Shown piece by piece: positions 22,422 to 33,013 of a stretch of DNA of 64,000 nt (positions are counted from its first letter, which is position 1; each line of letters starts with the position of its first letter). Position numbers and translations under genes: made by a program. Below the pieces are notes generated by a model. The model was not told the origin of the DNA. It did not search any database and saw only the letters and a program-made list of their open reading frames with translations. The DNA comes from Zopfochytrium polystomum (lineage: Eukaryota; Chytridiomycota; Chytridiomycetes; Chytridiales; Chytridiaceae), in NCBI GenBank assembly GCA_025765615.1, contig JAIVFJ010000003.1, positions 186,001 through 250,000 on the forward strand, in the 5' to 3' direction.

Positions 22422-25400
22422 CGTTTCGGTTGACTTCCGTGGCTTCAAGGGCCTTGACTGCTAGTCTGTCTGGATTACCAGAGACCGATTGTTCTGAGTC
22501 TCGCTCGGAGCGAAGCGCCGCGTCGATGACATCCATGACAGCTTTAGCTTCTTGGAAATTGACCAGATTCGCGGCTGCATCTTTAATCTTCGATGCTAAT
22601 GACAAAACTGAGCTATGCAGACGGTGAACTGACACGTCATTGTGTTTCTCCACGTTGACAGTTGGTGAAGGATCATCGCTGAATTTGATAACAGTGCTCG
22701 GTGCTGGAAAAAAGTAAGGGAGATGTAACTGAGTCAAGAACATTCCTCACCTGCGCTTGATTGAAGTCGAGCGTTATGAGCAGTGTAATCCAGGGCGCTG
22801 TAAGCTGGATGGCAAGTGATGTGTCAAAGGACCCAAAGCCAACGGAACTAAACTACTCGAGTTACCTATTTCTTCTGAAACTTTCTTTCGCCTGGCGTTC
22901 TGGAGCGACAGCGCTCGGAACGATTCTCTCGTCCGAACATCCAGACCTTGAAATGCGTGTTAAGGGACTGTCTAACGTATTCTACGCGAAGACTCACCCG
23001 CCGACCACATGTTTGCCATCTTGACGCAAAGGTTCTTATTCACAGTCATCGCATTGATGAATTGTTCTGCTGATTCCTTGATAATCGCAAAGCCAACTTG
23101 AAGTTTCGACAAGGTTGTACTCCTTTTGGCTGCCTCTGCGAGGGCCTGAGCTCCTGGCCACCCGATTTCGTTTCCTTCGACCCCATTAACCCAGGTGGTG
23201 TTGCTGCCGCTATCAAATTACTCTCACCTTCAATGTGTAAAGCTTTGAGGCAATTTGCCGATGCAACCACTCCGGACAAATATTCAGCCCCAACACCGTC
23301 CATATGCACAACTGGAGGCCAAATAAACTTAGGGCCAGGTAAAGCTGTTTGTAGCACTTACAATCCAAATGCAGCTGCTCGAGGATTGGATGGTGCAGTA
23401 TTTCCTCCGATAAAGCCTTGACTGGCTCGTTTCCAAGAGGATTATCTGAACGCAAAAATCTGAGATATTCCTCCAGTACAAAAAACGTCCCACCATTCAG
23501 CCTAAGAATTTGAAGTTTTGGGCAACTTCTCACAAGCGATTTGAGAAGATTCGAGAACGATGGCGTGATGCGCAGGCCTTTTCGAACAGTTCGCTTACAA
23601 ATCTGGTTTCGCGTTACAGTTTCGCTAAAACTTACTGGAGAGGTTCAAGTCATTCAGTTTCGGATGGCCTGAAAGGCCTCCGAGCACTTTAGACACTCCA
23701 GCCTCTGTGATCCCGCAAGATTCCAAATTCAAAACTTCCAAGGTCTTGTTCGCTTTCAGGCCATCGAAAAGATGGACCTCAGAGCTTTCGTCGAACGCGC
23801 ATGGTTGCGCGTAAGTTTATTTCTTTGGAGCGGTGCAGGTGTGAGCCACTTCAAGCACAACAAAGCACTTCTTACCTGAGAAGTCCAGCACTCTCAAGGA
23901 ACTTGTGGAACCAAGTCCTTGAGCGAAGGAAACCAGTTTCAGCTTGTCTGGACCACCCACGTCCAATTCGTTCACCGCCCCAACGGAGATGTGGATTTCC
24001 TCCAAGGTGTTGTTCGTCTGCAACGCTTTCCACAGATTCTCCGGAGTCTCGCCGTCCCCTTCCTTCAGTTTGAAGGTGGCCTTTCGAATCGAACCTGGGT
24101 GGGCCAAAGACTGGGAAAAGGGCCTACCAAGAGAAGGCGCTTATGGACATGATGTTCAGGCTGGTGCAAAGAACTAAAAGGACGACCGACCTGAGTAAAG
24201 CTCAATATTGTGCAGCGTTGGATGCTTCGACGTCATCTCGAAAAATTTGGCGACGCCCGCCATATTCCGAACGACTACGAGTTGCGGCAGTCAGTTCCAT
24301 CGCGAGAAATTCAAACTCATCACTCACAAGCAAAGATGAATTGCTCGATGCTGCGGTTCTCCAACAAAGCTTCGGCGAGCGGTACCAAATCACCGTCCCC
24401 TAATGAACAAGCATGATTTGAATTACCGTGAACACTTTCTTCAGTTACATCGATAACACTTACATCCGATTTTCAGCTGCTTCAAGGTTTTCGAAGATTG
24501 AAGAAGATCAATCAGTGCCGACTGGAAGTCTGTCACCTCGTCTTTGTTGTTCGAATTTCTCACTCCTTTAAAACATTAGCCCAATGCTGCCTGATTTCGA
24601 GAGCTTACCCCAGATCCGCAAGGTAGAAATGCGAGATTCTTCGAGGCTCCGAAGGGTTTCCGTGATTAACGGATACTGATCGGCAGAAACATTCCTCAAA
24701 TAAAGATCGCTGAGGTTGGGTAAACTTCCGATCCATTTGACTAACTCCTCCGCAGCATCATCTTCGAATTGATTGTCTGAGAGGAACATCGATTCAGTAA
24801 GTATCATAGGGATTTGCAGAATCTGTCTCACAGGAAAAGTTGAGAGTTTTCAAATCGGGATTTTCTTGTAAGCTTGAGGATATTGCATTGATCTCCCTCA
24901 ATTCGACCTTGTTTTCCGTTGCACTCCCTAACAATTGGTAACATCAACACACCTGAGTTTCTTCAGGGAACAGTGGCTCGTACAAGAAAACTGAATCTCT
25001 TCTGGCTGTGCCCACCCTCAGTGCCTTCATGAGAAGATCCAGCAAGCTCCTTTGCTTTCCGACTTTGGGAGTTTGCCCTTCAAACCGAGAGTGAGGAACA
25101 GACGAGAAACTTTACGCTAATAAATCGGCTTACGAGATATGTTAAAGATCCGCCAAAACTTGTTGTGATGCAGGATCAAATGCACTTTGGAGTAAGAGTC
25201 CGCTGACAGCGGTTCGATGGTGCAGGTGCGACCGAACCATGCCTGCAGAGAGAGAGTCTACCCGGTTCCTGTCCCAAAGATCTTTTCAGAGAGTTCCTGA
25301 AAGTAGAGCCGGGCTTTGTCCTAGCTGTTGGCTCTCGAACGACTCGTGAAACTTGCTGACGCGAGCTTCCACGCTTTTGAGGACGTCCGCTGTCCAGCCC

Positions 25401-26774
25401 CGCTCGGGATGGCTAAGGTAAGCGCGGTTTTCGATGGAGTTGAGCCTGAGCAGAGTCGAGTACGCGCTTTGCCTGCAGAAGAGTTCTGTGCCGGAAGTTT
25501 TCTCGAAAAGCTGAAATCGCTCTTTCGGGTACTTGGTGATGTCGATTGTACCAGAACCGATAAAAACTGATTCCGATAATTACATTAGGAAGGAAGGGAA
25601 GCAACTAATATCGCCTTACCGGGAAACACTGAGCAGAACCCGAGTGGTTCTGCAGCCATTGCCGTTTCCCACTCCAGCAACATATTGTCCACAGCGGATA
25701 CTGATCCTCCCACGCGCTGCAGGTCGAGGGCTGAGGACGACACGAGAAATACGACGACGCGGCTTGACTTCAAACCACTGACGAATCCTTTCTGCCAGTT
25801 CTGTGATGCGGGTTAGCATGATTACGAGCAATGACAAGATGAACGACAGGAACCGAAGCTACCTCTCCGTCTTCAAGGTTCTCTTGGTCCAGGAAAACAG
25901 TATAGCCGAGTTTCATCAGACGAAGTCTCAGCTCTCGTGCCAGGAAAGACTCGCTTGAAGCGCGGTAGGATATGAAAAAGTCGTATTTGTACTCGTCATG
26001 CAGTTCGTTGATATTCTGCAGTTCCTCTGGCAGATTATTCCACACGGGCCATCCCCGCGTGGACTGAAGAAATAGGCCCTCAAAGTCTTCGTCGCTGGAC
26101 ACGGCACCTTTAATCCACTCGCGCTCCTTCTCGGCAATCATCTCTCGAATGAGCTGAAGCCTTTGCTCCGTCTTCTTCGCGACCGCAGAGAGTTTATCGT
26201 GGATTTTTTGGACCTCGGCAACATCAACCCGGCTCCCGCCGGTGTCTTCGCCGTGCAGCAGCGAGAGGCAGAACTTTAGAGCATCCACGTCTGGCGAGGC
26301 ATCCGCCTCGGCCAAATCGACCCCATTGACTTCCCCGGAAGCTATCTCCACATCGGTCGTAACGACCGTCGTCGTCTGAACGACCTTGATGGAAGAGCCA
26401 GCGCGGCGGGGCGGCGGGACTGGTGGCGCCGGGCCGACGAAGGTTGGTGTGGGGCTTGCGCGCAGCAAATTTTCCGTGGCACCAGAGTCCGACGAATAAA
26501 CTTTGGGGTCCGGTGCGGCGGCCGAGACAAAGGCGTGCGGGGCGTGGGACTGCGTCGGGGCCGGGATCGGCTCCGGCTCCGGGCGGCTGGTGGCTGCTGC
26601 TTCGGCTGAGGCAGCGGAGGCGGCGGCGGCAGCGGTCGCCTTGGAGTCGCGCGCCGAGAATACGGCGGAGGACTTGAGCTCGTGGACTTGCGTTTCGGCT
26701 TGTTTGAGCCGCTCTTCGGAGGTAGCCAGGTATCCTTCCAGGTTGGCGATCTTTGCGGCAATGGCGCTCTTCAT
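22402..26774 (-). CDS. TIR-domain protein with ribonuclease-inhibitor-type LRRs
   Basis: Order from the N-terminus: a coiled coil (KIANLEGYLATSEERLKQAE, about 26745), an Ala/Pro-rich linker, a helical region (VQKIHDKLSAVAKKTEQRL, about 26200), then a TIR domain split by introns. TIR motifs are YDFFISYRASSE (betaA, about 25985), YTVFLDQENLEDGE (BB loop, about 25880), NWQKGFVSGLKSSRVVVFLVS (about 25770) and DNMLLEWETAM (about 25665), whose Glu fits the catalytic position of NAD-cleaving TIRs. PVFIGSG closes the fold. About twelve LRRs follow to 23.2 kb, roughly one per exon (LKTLNFS, LSDLYLR, LEEIHIS, LRVLDFS, LNDLNLS, LQILRLNGG, LEQLHLD, LKALHIEG), then a helical tail ending at 22402. No NB-ARC or NACHT P-loop was found between TIR and LRRs. 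The start is uncertain: 26774 is the first in-frame ATG, and the frame stays open upstream. Likely a cytosolic sensor; the ligand is unknown. Confidence 0.7.
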
Positions 26775-27341
26775 GGAAGCGTTGATCGCCGGGCGGCTCG
26801 ACGAAGCGGCGACGCCATTCTCGGTTGGAGAGTTGGACGAGTTGAGGGCTGACGGTGTGGCGAGAGGAGGAGGGCGCGGACGCTCTTCCGGCGCCGACGC
26901 CGACGGCGCCGCGCAGAAACCTGTTGTCCGTTGGGTCCATTGAGGGGGTCCAAAACCCAAAAGCAGGCTTTGGAAATTTTTGATGTTTTTTTCTTCTTTT
27001 TTTTTTCTTTCGGTTTTCTGTCTTCCATTTGCCCATTTTCTGTCAAAACAATTTTTTGTCTTGTAGTTGGTAAAAACAGAAACGCCGGAACTCACTGTGC
27101 GTACTTTGTGCCGCCCAAGGCGCCGACAACGGGGTGTAAAACTTCAATTTCTTCACATGTTTGGTGTTGGCGGAGCACGTGCGGCCGCTGACAAGTGCAA
27201 CAACTGGAACAAGACAGATGCCAACTGGCCCTGTTGCACAAAATACCGACACAGCATTCGTTTACAAGTGCATCAAGAGAAATAAAACAATTCAGCCTCG
27301 AAAAAGGCCAAGGAACTGAGCAACCTAAGTGTCAAAAGGCG
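26775..27341. promoter_or_regulatory. 5' region of the TIR gene
   Basis: Contains GC-rich sequence that may still be coding for the TIR protein N-terminus, a T-rich stretch (26983-27012) and then AT-rich sequence up to the stop of the next minus-strand gene at 27342. The promoter of the TIR gene should lie here. No specific element was identified. Confidence 0.35.
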
Positions 27342-28563
27342 TCAGCGCCTCCGCACAGACTTGAGGCCCTTCGCCTTCTTGTTCTTTTTCTTCTTGCCGG
27401 CCCCTTTCCTCTTAGCAGGTTTGGCAGGGTCAAACACGTCGCCTTCGTCCTCAAATGGAAGCTCAGTTGGAACTTTGGGGACTGTTCCAGGGCTGTGGGC
27501 TATTATGAGTTCTCCCGATTCGACGGCATCACGGTCCGAGCTTCCTGCGCTGGACACCCCAGTCGAAGCATCGACGGCCTATTAAAACCAACATCGCATT
27601 AGTAATGCTCAGTTTGGGGGTAAAACTCCGATAATCCCCTACCCATTCGTCCCGATCTTCAGCCAGTTTGTTTTTCGACGAACGGAACTTTGAATTTCTT
27701 GAATGGCTCGTGACGGATATCGTCTCTTCATCGTTCTCCTCTCCCCTGAAACTAGCCAGGAGTGACTTGAACTTGCTGTACTTGGCTGACGGAAGACGGT
27801 CCTGGCCATGCTTGAACGTCTCGATCGCCCCCTTCTTGGTGTGCGCTTTTGTTGGCTTTTCATCTCCCTCAAACTCTTCGTCCAGGGCTTCAACGTCCTC
27901 GATCTCGCTCGTTGAGAGAAAGGACGCAAACTTTGACAGTTGAGAAACGATGACAGGGTCGGACAAGGCGGACGGTCCTTTTGCAAGGAGCGAAAAATCG
28001 GGACTTCGGAGTGGGAGGCAGCAGAACGTTGAAAACTTCGTGTGAGACACAAAACCCCATGAAGGTGGATGAAGCAACGAGAGAGGCAAACAAGAAGAGT
28101 AGACCTACGTGTCGTCCACAGATTGAATGAATCCGGCGCTTCGCCGATTGATTGCTTGAACTGATCCGGATGAGAATGCAGTGATTGAAGGGCCTGCAGC
28201 GGCCACTGAGATGGTGTAGGCAAAAACAATGGCAGTGGCACACAGGATCGATTGTCTGAGATTACGATCGGTGGAACTCTTTGACGGGACCGAACGACGT
28301 CCAACGATTGGAGGTAACTGTTTGGTTGACCGTGCCATCTTTGTGCAGGGCTTGGGTTGGGCTTGCATTGGTAGAGCGGAATCTTGCAGCATGCTCAGGT
28401 GATTGTCGAATACGGTAATGGCCCCGACTGGACAAGACGATCGTGAAGCTGCTCGATCGGCACTAATAAGTGGAACCGGCTCACTGTAACGGCTGGGATG
28501 GTCGACCTTGCCGTCGTTCGATGGGGCTGAGGCTGCCTGGCTAAGCCCAGATTGAAACAACAA
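27342..28563 (-). CDS. unrecognised protein with basic C-terminus
   Basis: Not recognised. Three exons (28563-28109, 28003-27643 and 27578-27342) join cleanly into about 350 residues through introns of 105 and 64 bases. The N-terminal part is Ser-rich with a moderately hydrophobic stretch (ILCATAIVFAYTISVAAAG, about 28245-28190). The middle is acidic and helical (SEIEDVEALDEEFEGDE, then SAKYSKFKSLLASFRGEE). The C-terminus is a strong nuclear or nucleolar-type basic patch (KRKGAGKKKKNKKAKG) ending VRRR. An ATG at 28338 (MARSTKQLPP) is an alternative start. It may be a nucleolar factor, but this rests on composition alone. Confidence 0.6.
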
Positions 28564-28855
28564 ACAAGCGTGTCTTCTTCGAGGCCGCCCGCTTTTGATC
28601 CACCTTGTTCTGTCTTCACTGTCTGTCCATCAGCCACCCTTTCCGTTCGGCAAGACGCCTTTCGTCCACCCTGCGAAGTGAGTTCGGTGCCTCACCATCC
28701 CACTCACCACTCCGCGGGCATCTCCATCTTCCGGTCAGCTGGGGGTGGAGTAAGCAGAGAGAAGAAAACAAAGCTGGAGGCACAATGTACTATAGCTCTT
28801 CAGGAGAGAAAAAAATGGAAGAAAAACTCAAAGACGGTGGAGCATCATGCATCCC

Positions 28856-30089
28856 TCAGACCTCGGCCTCGCCCATCAGTGCAATCTCCTGCTCTAATGT
28901 TCGCGGTTCGTCAACAACGTACAGCCTCTTCTGCTTGATGTAGGCAATTACTCGGTCCGGCAGAAGGTACTTTATCGACATGTTTCGCTTGACGAACAAT
29001 CGCACGAGCGACTGAACTGATGTCGTTGTATATGAACTGCTTCACAACATAAACACTTTTCTGCGAAAAACAAAGGTTTAATGCAACGAAAGCTTTCATT
29101 AAGGAAATAAACTCACTCGGTGGTCGTAGAGCTTTTGGTGCTTGAGTAGGAAATCGTGAACGTCCGCTCCAGTTCGCTCGATAATGAAGCACCCGCATTT
29201 GCCAAGAATAAAATCGAGCTGCACGGAGATGTAAGACAAGCAACTCACAGTAATGTTGTGTGGCAAACTCACATCCGCAGGTGCCCAAAGTGGAACCTTC
29301 ATGCCATCCACAACATTAATCGTCGCAAACGATTGAATCAAGTCACCGCCGGCAATAAGCATCACTTTCACTTTCCGTCGAACTCCGTTGCAAAGAACTC
29401 CCCACTCGTTCGGCCTGCCGTTAATGAAATCGTCGAAATGCTGCAAGACGACGGCGGTACGTTGAGCGTCCGGTTGGGATGCCTCCCAAGGGTCCACCAT
29501 CAAGTAATCGCTGTCATCTGCAGCGAGCTGACACATTCTAACCCTGTGGCGGTAGGCGGCGAGACCTTCTTTCTTGTAGCCGCTGGAGACGGGGGAAAAG
29601 TACGAGCCAATTATTTCAAATCCACCGTGGTCTCGAACGTAGTCATGAACCATGTCTTGTGGCAATTCGTTGATCAGATTTTTCAGTTTTTTCTTTTGTC
29701 TAAATCGAAGCAAATGAGGCTGTACCGAACATCCGCAGGTGAAGGTAGGTGACAGGACTGTACGACCCACAGCCGACAATGACGATCGGTATTTTTGTAG
29801 GGTCTTGAAAGGAATGGAATGGAATGATGCGGTGGCCTCCAGATCAGACACTGTTGCCATATGTTAGCCAGCGCCATGCCATACCGTCCATGACTTTTTT
29901 GAGTCTTTTCGTCGGAAATTCGTAGGGCTGCGAAGAGTCGTACAGCATTGCATAAGATGTGTGAATGTCGTCGGTCAGGAGAGCCAGGGATGCAACCGAC
30001 GAGGCGAGGTCGGACGATCCCGAAGTTGTGCGATCGTGTACGGGCGACCCTGTCGCAAAGGGCGGGAGGGGGGGAACTTCATCGCCCAT
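28856..30089 (-). CDS. NMA1: nicotinamide/nicotinate mononucleotide adenylyltransferase
   Basis: Joins NMN (or NaMN) to the AMP part of ATP to form NAD or its acid precursor. The nucleotidyltransferase signature GCGSYSPVTYLHLRMF (about 29775) carries the GxxxPxTxxHxR-type motif. Then come GSYFSPVSSGYKKEGL (about 29600), VDPWEASQPDAQRT (about 29500), the NDIS segment (about 29020) and LVRLFVKRNMSIKYLLPDRV, which holds the ISSTxxR-type ATP-binding region near the C-terminus. The stop is at 28856. The N-terminal extension from 30089 is Ser-rich; a GT-AG intron joins KKVMD to DPTKIPIVIVG. One extra base lies between NDIS and SLVRLF. The start codon faces the SAMHD1-type gene across 680 bases. Confidence 0.85.
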
Positions 30090-30770
30090 GGCTAAAGGGA
30101 CGTTGCACTTTGGGCCTTGGCTTAGGTTCAGTGCGTTACAGGAACGCGGGTCGAAAGGGCCGGGACAGCTGAGCTGGGTGGGTGGCCGGCCGGTGCGGGG
30201 GAATCTGCGCGACTGTGCGAGAGAGGTGCGAGAGAGGGACTCGAGAGGCTTTGCAATGCAAAAATCGATCTGGTGGCTCCATTTTTTGGAGCAAAGGGAC
30301 CGATGACATTGCTCGCAATTGTCGATAAGAGGGGTATCAAAATCATCAAATCAAAGGGAGCAACAACGACCCCCAAAGCAACGCCTGCCTCGCGCGGCCA
30401 CGATGGTTGGCCGGAAGTGCGTAAGACCGACGGCGGGAGGGCAGCAGTTGGCACCCACCCACCCGCCCACTCCACCCACCCACCAGCCCTTGCCCCTGTG
30501 CGTCGTTGCATCCTTGTTCTTGGCTGCCTGCCCACTACCGGACATGGCGCAGTCATTTTGAATCGGACAGAAATGTCCCCAATACAACAAAACTTCGACA
30601 AAACTGCAAAAAAAAAAAAAAAAAAAGCAATATCGAGCAGGAGTTTTGTTCGTTCCAGAGCCCAGTTTTGAGCAGCCAGCTTGGGTCGGCATTGCCCTGC
30701 TGCTACTTCCATTCTCAGTCCTACCGTTTCGGCAACGAATCGAAACTGCGGATCACCCCCAATTGCCCAG
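30090..30770. promoter_or_regulatory. divergent spacer between NMNAT and HD phosphohydrolase
   Basis: 681 bases between two divergent start codons. It includes C-rich CACCC-like repeats (30455-30490) and a poly(A) tract (30608-30626). Minus ORFs across it are rich in Pro/Gly/Phe and are rejected. Confidence 0.45.
30608..30626. repeat. poly(A) tract
   Basis: Nineteen consecutive A residues about 145 bases upstream of the HD phosphohydrolase start, a possible nucleosome-excluding promoter tract. Confidence 0.9.
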
Positions 30771-32859
30771 ATGGACGGCGGATCTGCCGGTGGGGCGCAA
30801 GCCGCAAGCAATCTCGCCAACTGCAACGTGTCGTCCGTCTCGGCTCCCGCTGACCGCGTTCACTGGGAAATCGGGGGAGATCGCTTCAGCGAAAAGGTGA
30901 TCAACGATCCTGTGCACGGCACGATCTTGATCGATGATTACCTCTGGAAGTTCATCGACACACCTCAATTTCAAAGGTGCGGTAGGCTGCCCCTTCCCTC
31001 GGGAGCCAGTCAACTGTTGCCGACTGATCCGTTCCCTCCAGATTGCGCTACTTGAAACAGCTCGGAAGCTGTTACTTTGTGTTTCCAGGTACAGCCCATT
31101 ACAATACAATCTGTAGTGAAACTGGTTATGCAGGAGCATCGCACAACAGATTCGAGCACTCGATTGGAGTTTCTCATTTGGCTCAATCAATGGCGAGGAG
31201 GTTTTACGATCGTCGTAATAAACTCGATATTGATGTTACTGAAGAAGATATTGGGAACGTGAGCGTTGCGGGCTTACTCCACGACCTGGGGCACGGTACC
31301 TTTTGTGCAACAACCGAATACACCTAAATCAAACCACAGGTCCCTTCAGTCATGTCTTTGACGGCGCGTTCATTCCTAAGGCGAGACCAGGCTACATTTG
31401 GACACATGAAATGGCTAGCGAAAAGATGTTCGACTATATGCTCGAAGAAGAAATCGACGGGAGCAAAATTGATGTTAACGAAGTCAAAGCAATGATTGCT
31501 GGGACAGTAAGACGACCAAGCCAGCGATATTTGTACGAAATAGTGGCAAACAAAAGGAATGGGATAGACGTGGATAAGGTCAGGAATGATGAAAAGCATT
31601 TTGAATCTCATGTCTTTCAAGTTTGATTATATTGCCCGCGATTCCATGTTTGTTCAGTTCCCCGTCAGTTTCAAATCCGATCGGGAAATGCTCATGGCGA
31701 GCGTAGTGGAAAGCGAAATCGTGTTCAAGGACACTGAGGCATTCAATCTTCATCAGCTTTTCATGTCGAGATTTAACCTCTTCAAGCAAGTTTATACCCA
31801 CAAGGTTAGCAAAGGCATCGAGCTGATGATTGTTGATGCTATGCTTCTCGCCGACGAACACCTTCGCTTGTCGGATTCGATTGACGATATGGCGAAATAC
31901 TTGGACGTTACAGACTCTGTTCTCGAAGATATTAGTCGAACTCATCGACCAGACGACGAGAAATGGACGAAAGCGCAAGAAATATTGAAGAGAATAAAAC
32001 GGCGGCGAATTTACAAGTAATTCTATCGTTTGGTGGTTGTCGCACTGACCCGTTCCCACGTAGATGCGTTGGCTCAGTTAATATTCCAAGTGCAATATTG
32101 AAGGACAGGCAGACTTTGAAGTCAAAAGTAGAAACCGACAGCATCATGAGCTTCATTGCACCAGAGCATGAAAAATCAGTTCAATCAAAGGACGACATCT
32201 ATGTGCACTGGCTTGAATTGGGATACGGCATGCAGGACTTGAATCCAATAAACCTCACAAAATTTTACGGGAAGTATAACCCGAAAAAAGCCTTTGTGAG
32301 TTTGCAGATCTCTTCTAAGCAGCTTCAATTAATCAATCTCTTTTTCTTGGTTGAATAAGAGCCTCACTGATCAGCAGATCTCCGAATTAACACCACCTGT
32401 CTTTTCCGAAGTCACAGTGAGGGTTTACGTCAAAGGTCTCGAAATAGCATTGGACAGCAGCGTAGATGCTAACAATAATATTCAGACCCCAATCCTGACG
32501 CTCACTACGCCGTTCATCTTGCTTTCAAGGCGTTCTGGAAGAGCATCAGCAAGGAATACGGGTTAACATACCCATGCGGCAACGATTGGGGAGTAGATTG
32601 CCAACCGACGCCCCCTGGATCGGACAGTACGACAACCACGCCTGTGCGTGCTCGGGCACAGCCAATTCAGGGAAGTCCAGGTCAAGATCTTCCAGCGAAT
32701 TATGCTCAGAGGAATCGGCGATCCGGTGCGAGTCTTTCGAGGAGCTCAACAGAAGGAACCGAAGACGGAGAAGGTCTGCTTGCGAGGCTTGCAACGAGTC
32801 CGTCTCCTGCCCCGAGACCTGATGCGCCCCACCATGTAAAACGACCAAGGACAGAGTAA
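30771..32859 (+). CDS. SAMHD1-type HD-domain deoxynucleotide triphosphohydrolase
   Basis: Homologue of the SAMHD1 catalytic core, a metal-dependent enzyme that splits dNTPs to nucleosides and triphosphate. The frame is intact across about eight exons with introns of 44-55 bases where measured. Motifs in order: VINDPVHGTILIDDYLW, QFQRLRYLKQLGSCYFVFPG, ASHNRFEHSIGVSHLAQSM (first metal His), LLHDLGHGPFSHVFD (HD pair and following His), YEIVANKRNGIDVDKFDYIA, HKVSKGIELMIVDAML and ILKRIKRRRIYKCVG. The C-terminal lobe then has FYGKYNPKKAFSLTDQQI, VRVYVK and HYAVHLAFKAFWKSI. The tail is Ser/Arg-rich and ends at 32859. The N-terminus is about 50 residues with no SAM domain. All catalytic residues expected for the family appear present, so activity is likely. 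Confidence 0.9.
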
Positions 32860-33013
32860 TCTGTCCAACCCAATCTGCTATATTCCTCTGTTTTTCTCCT
32901 CGCGCCTCTCCCCCTCTTATTTCTGCCGCATTTCGTATTTGTTCATGGGACGAGGTCAAAGGTTATAGTTTGTTTCCCAGGGTGTTTCGCTTTACTTGCA
33001 GGCCATGTTTGTT

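Noticed and set aside
22402..26774. NB-ARC or NACHT domain between TIR and LRRs
   Set aside because: No GxxxxGK(S/T) or Walker B pattern was found in any frame between 25.6 and 24.9 kb.
30128..30826. Minus-strand ORF of 232 codons
   Set aside because: Spans the divergent promoter, a poly(A) tract and the start of the HD gene; composition is not protein-like.
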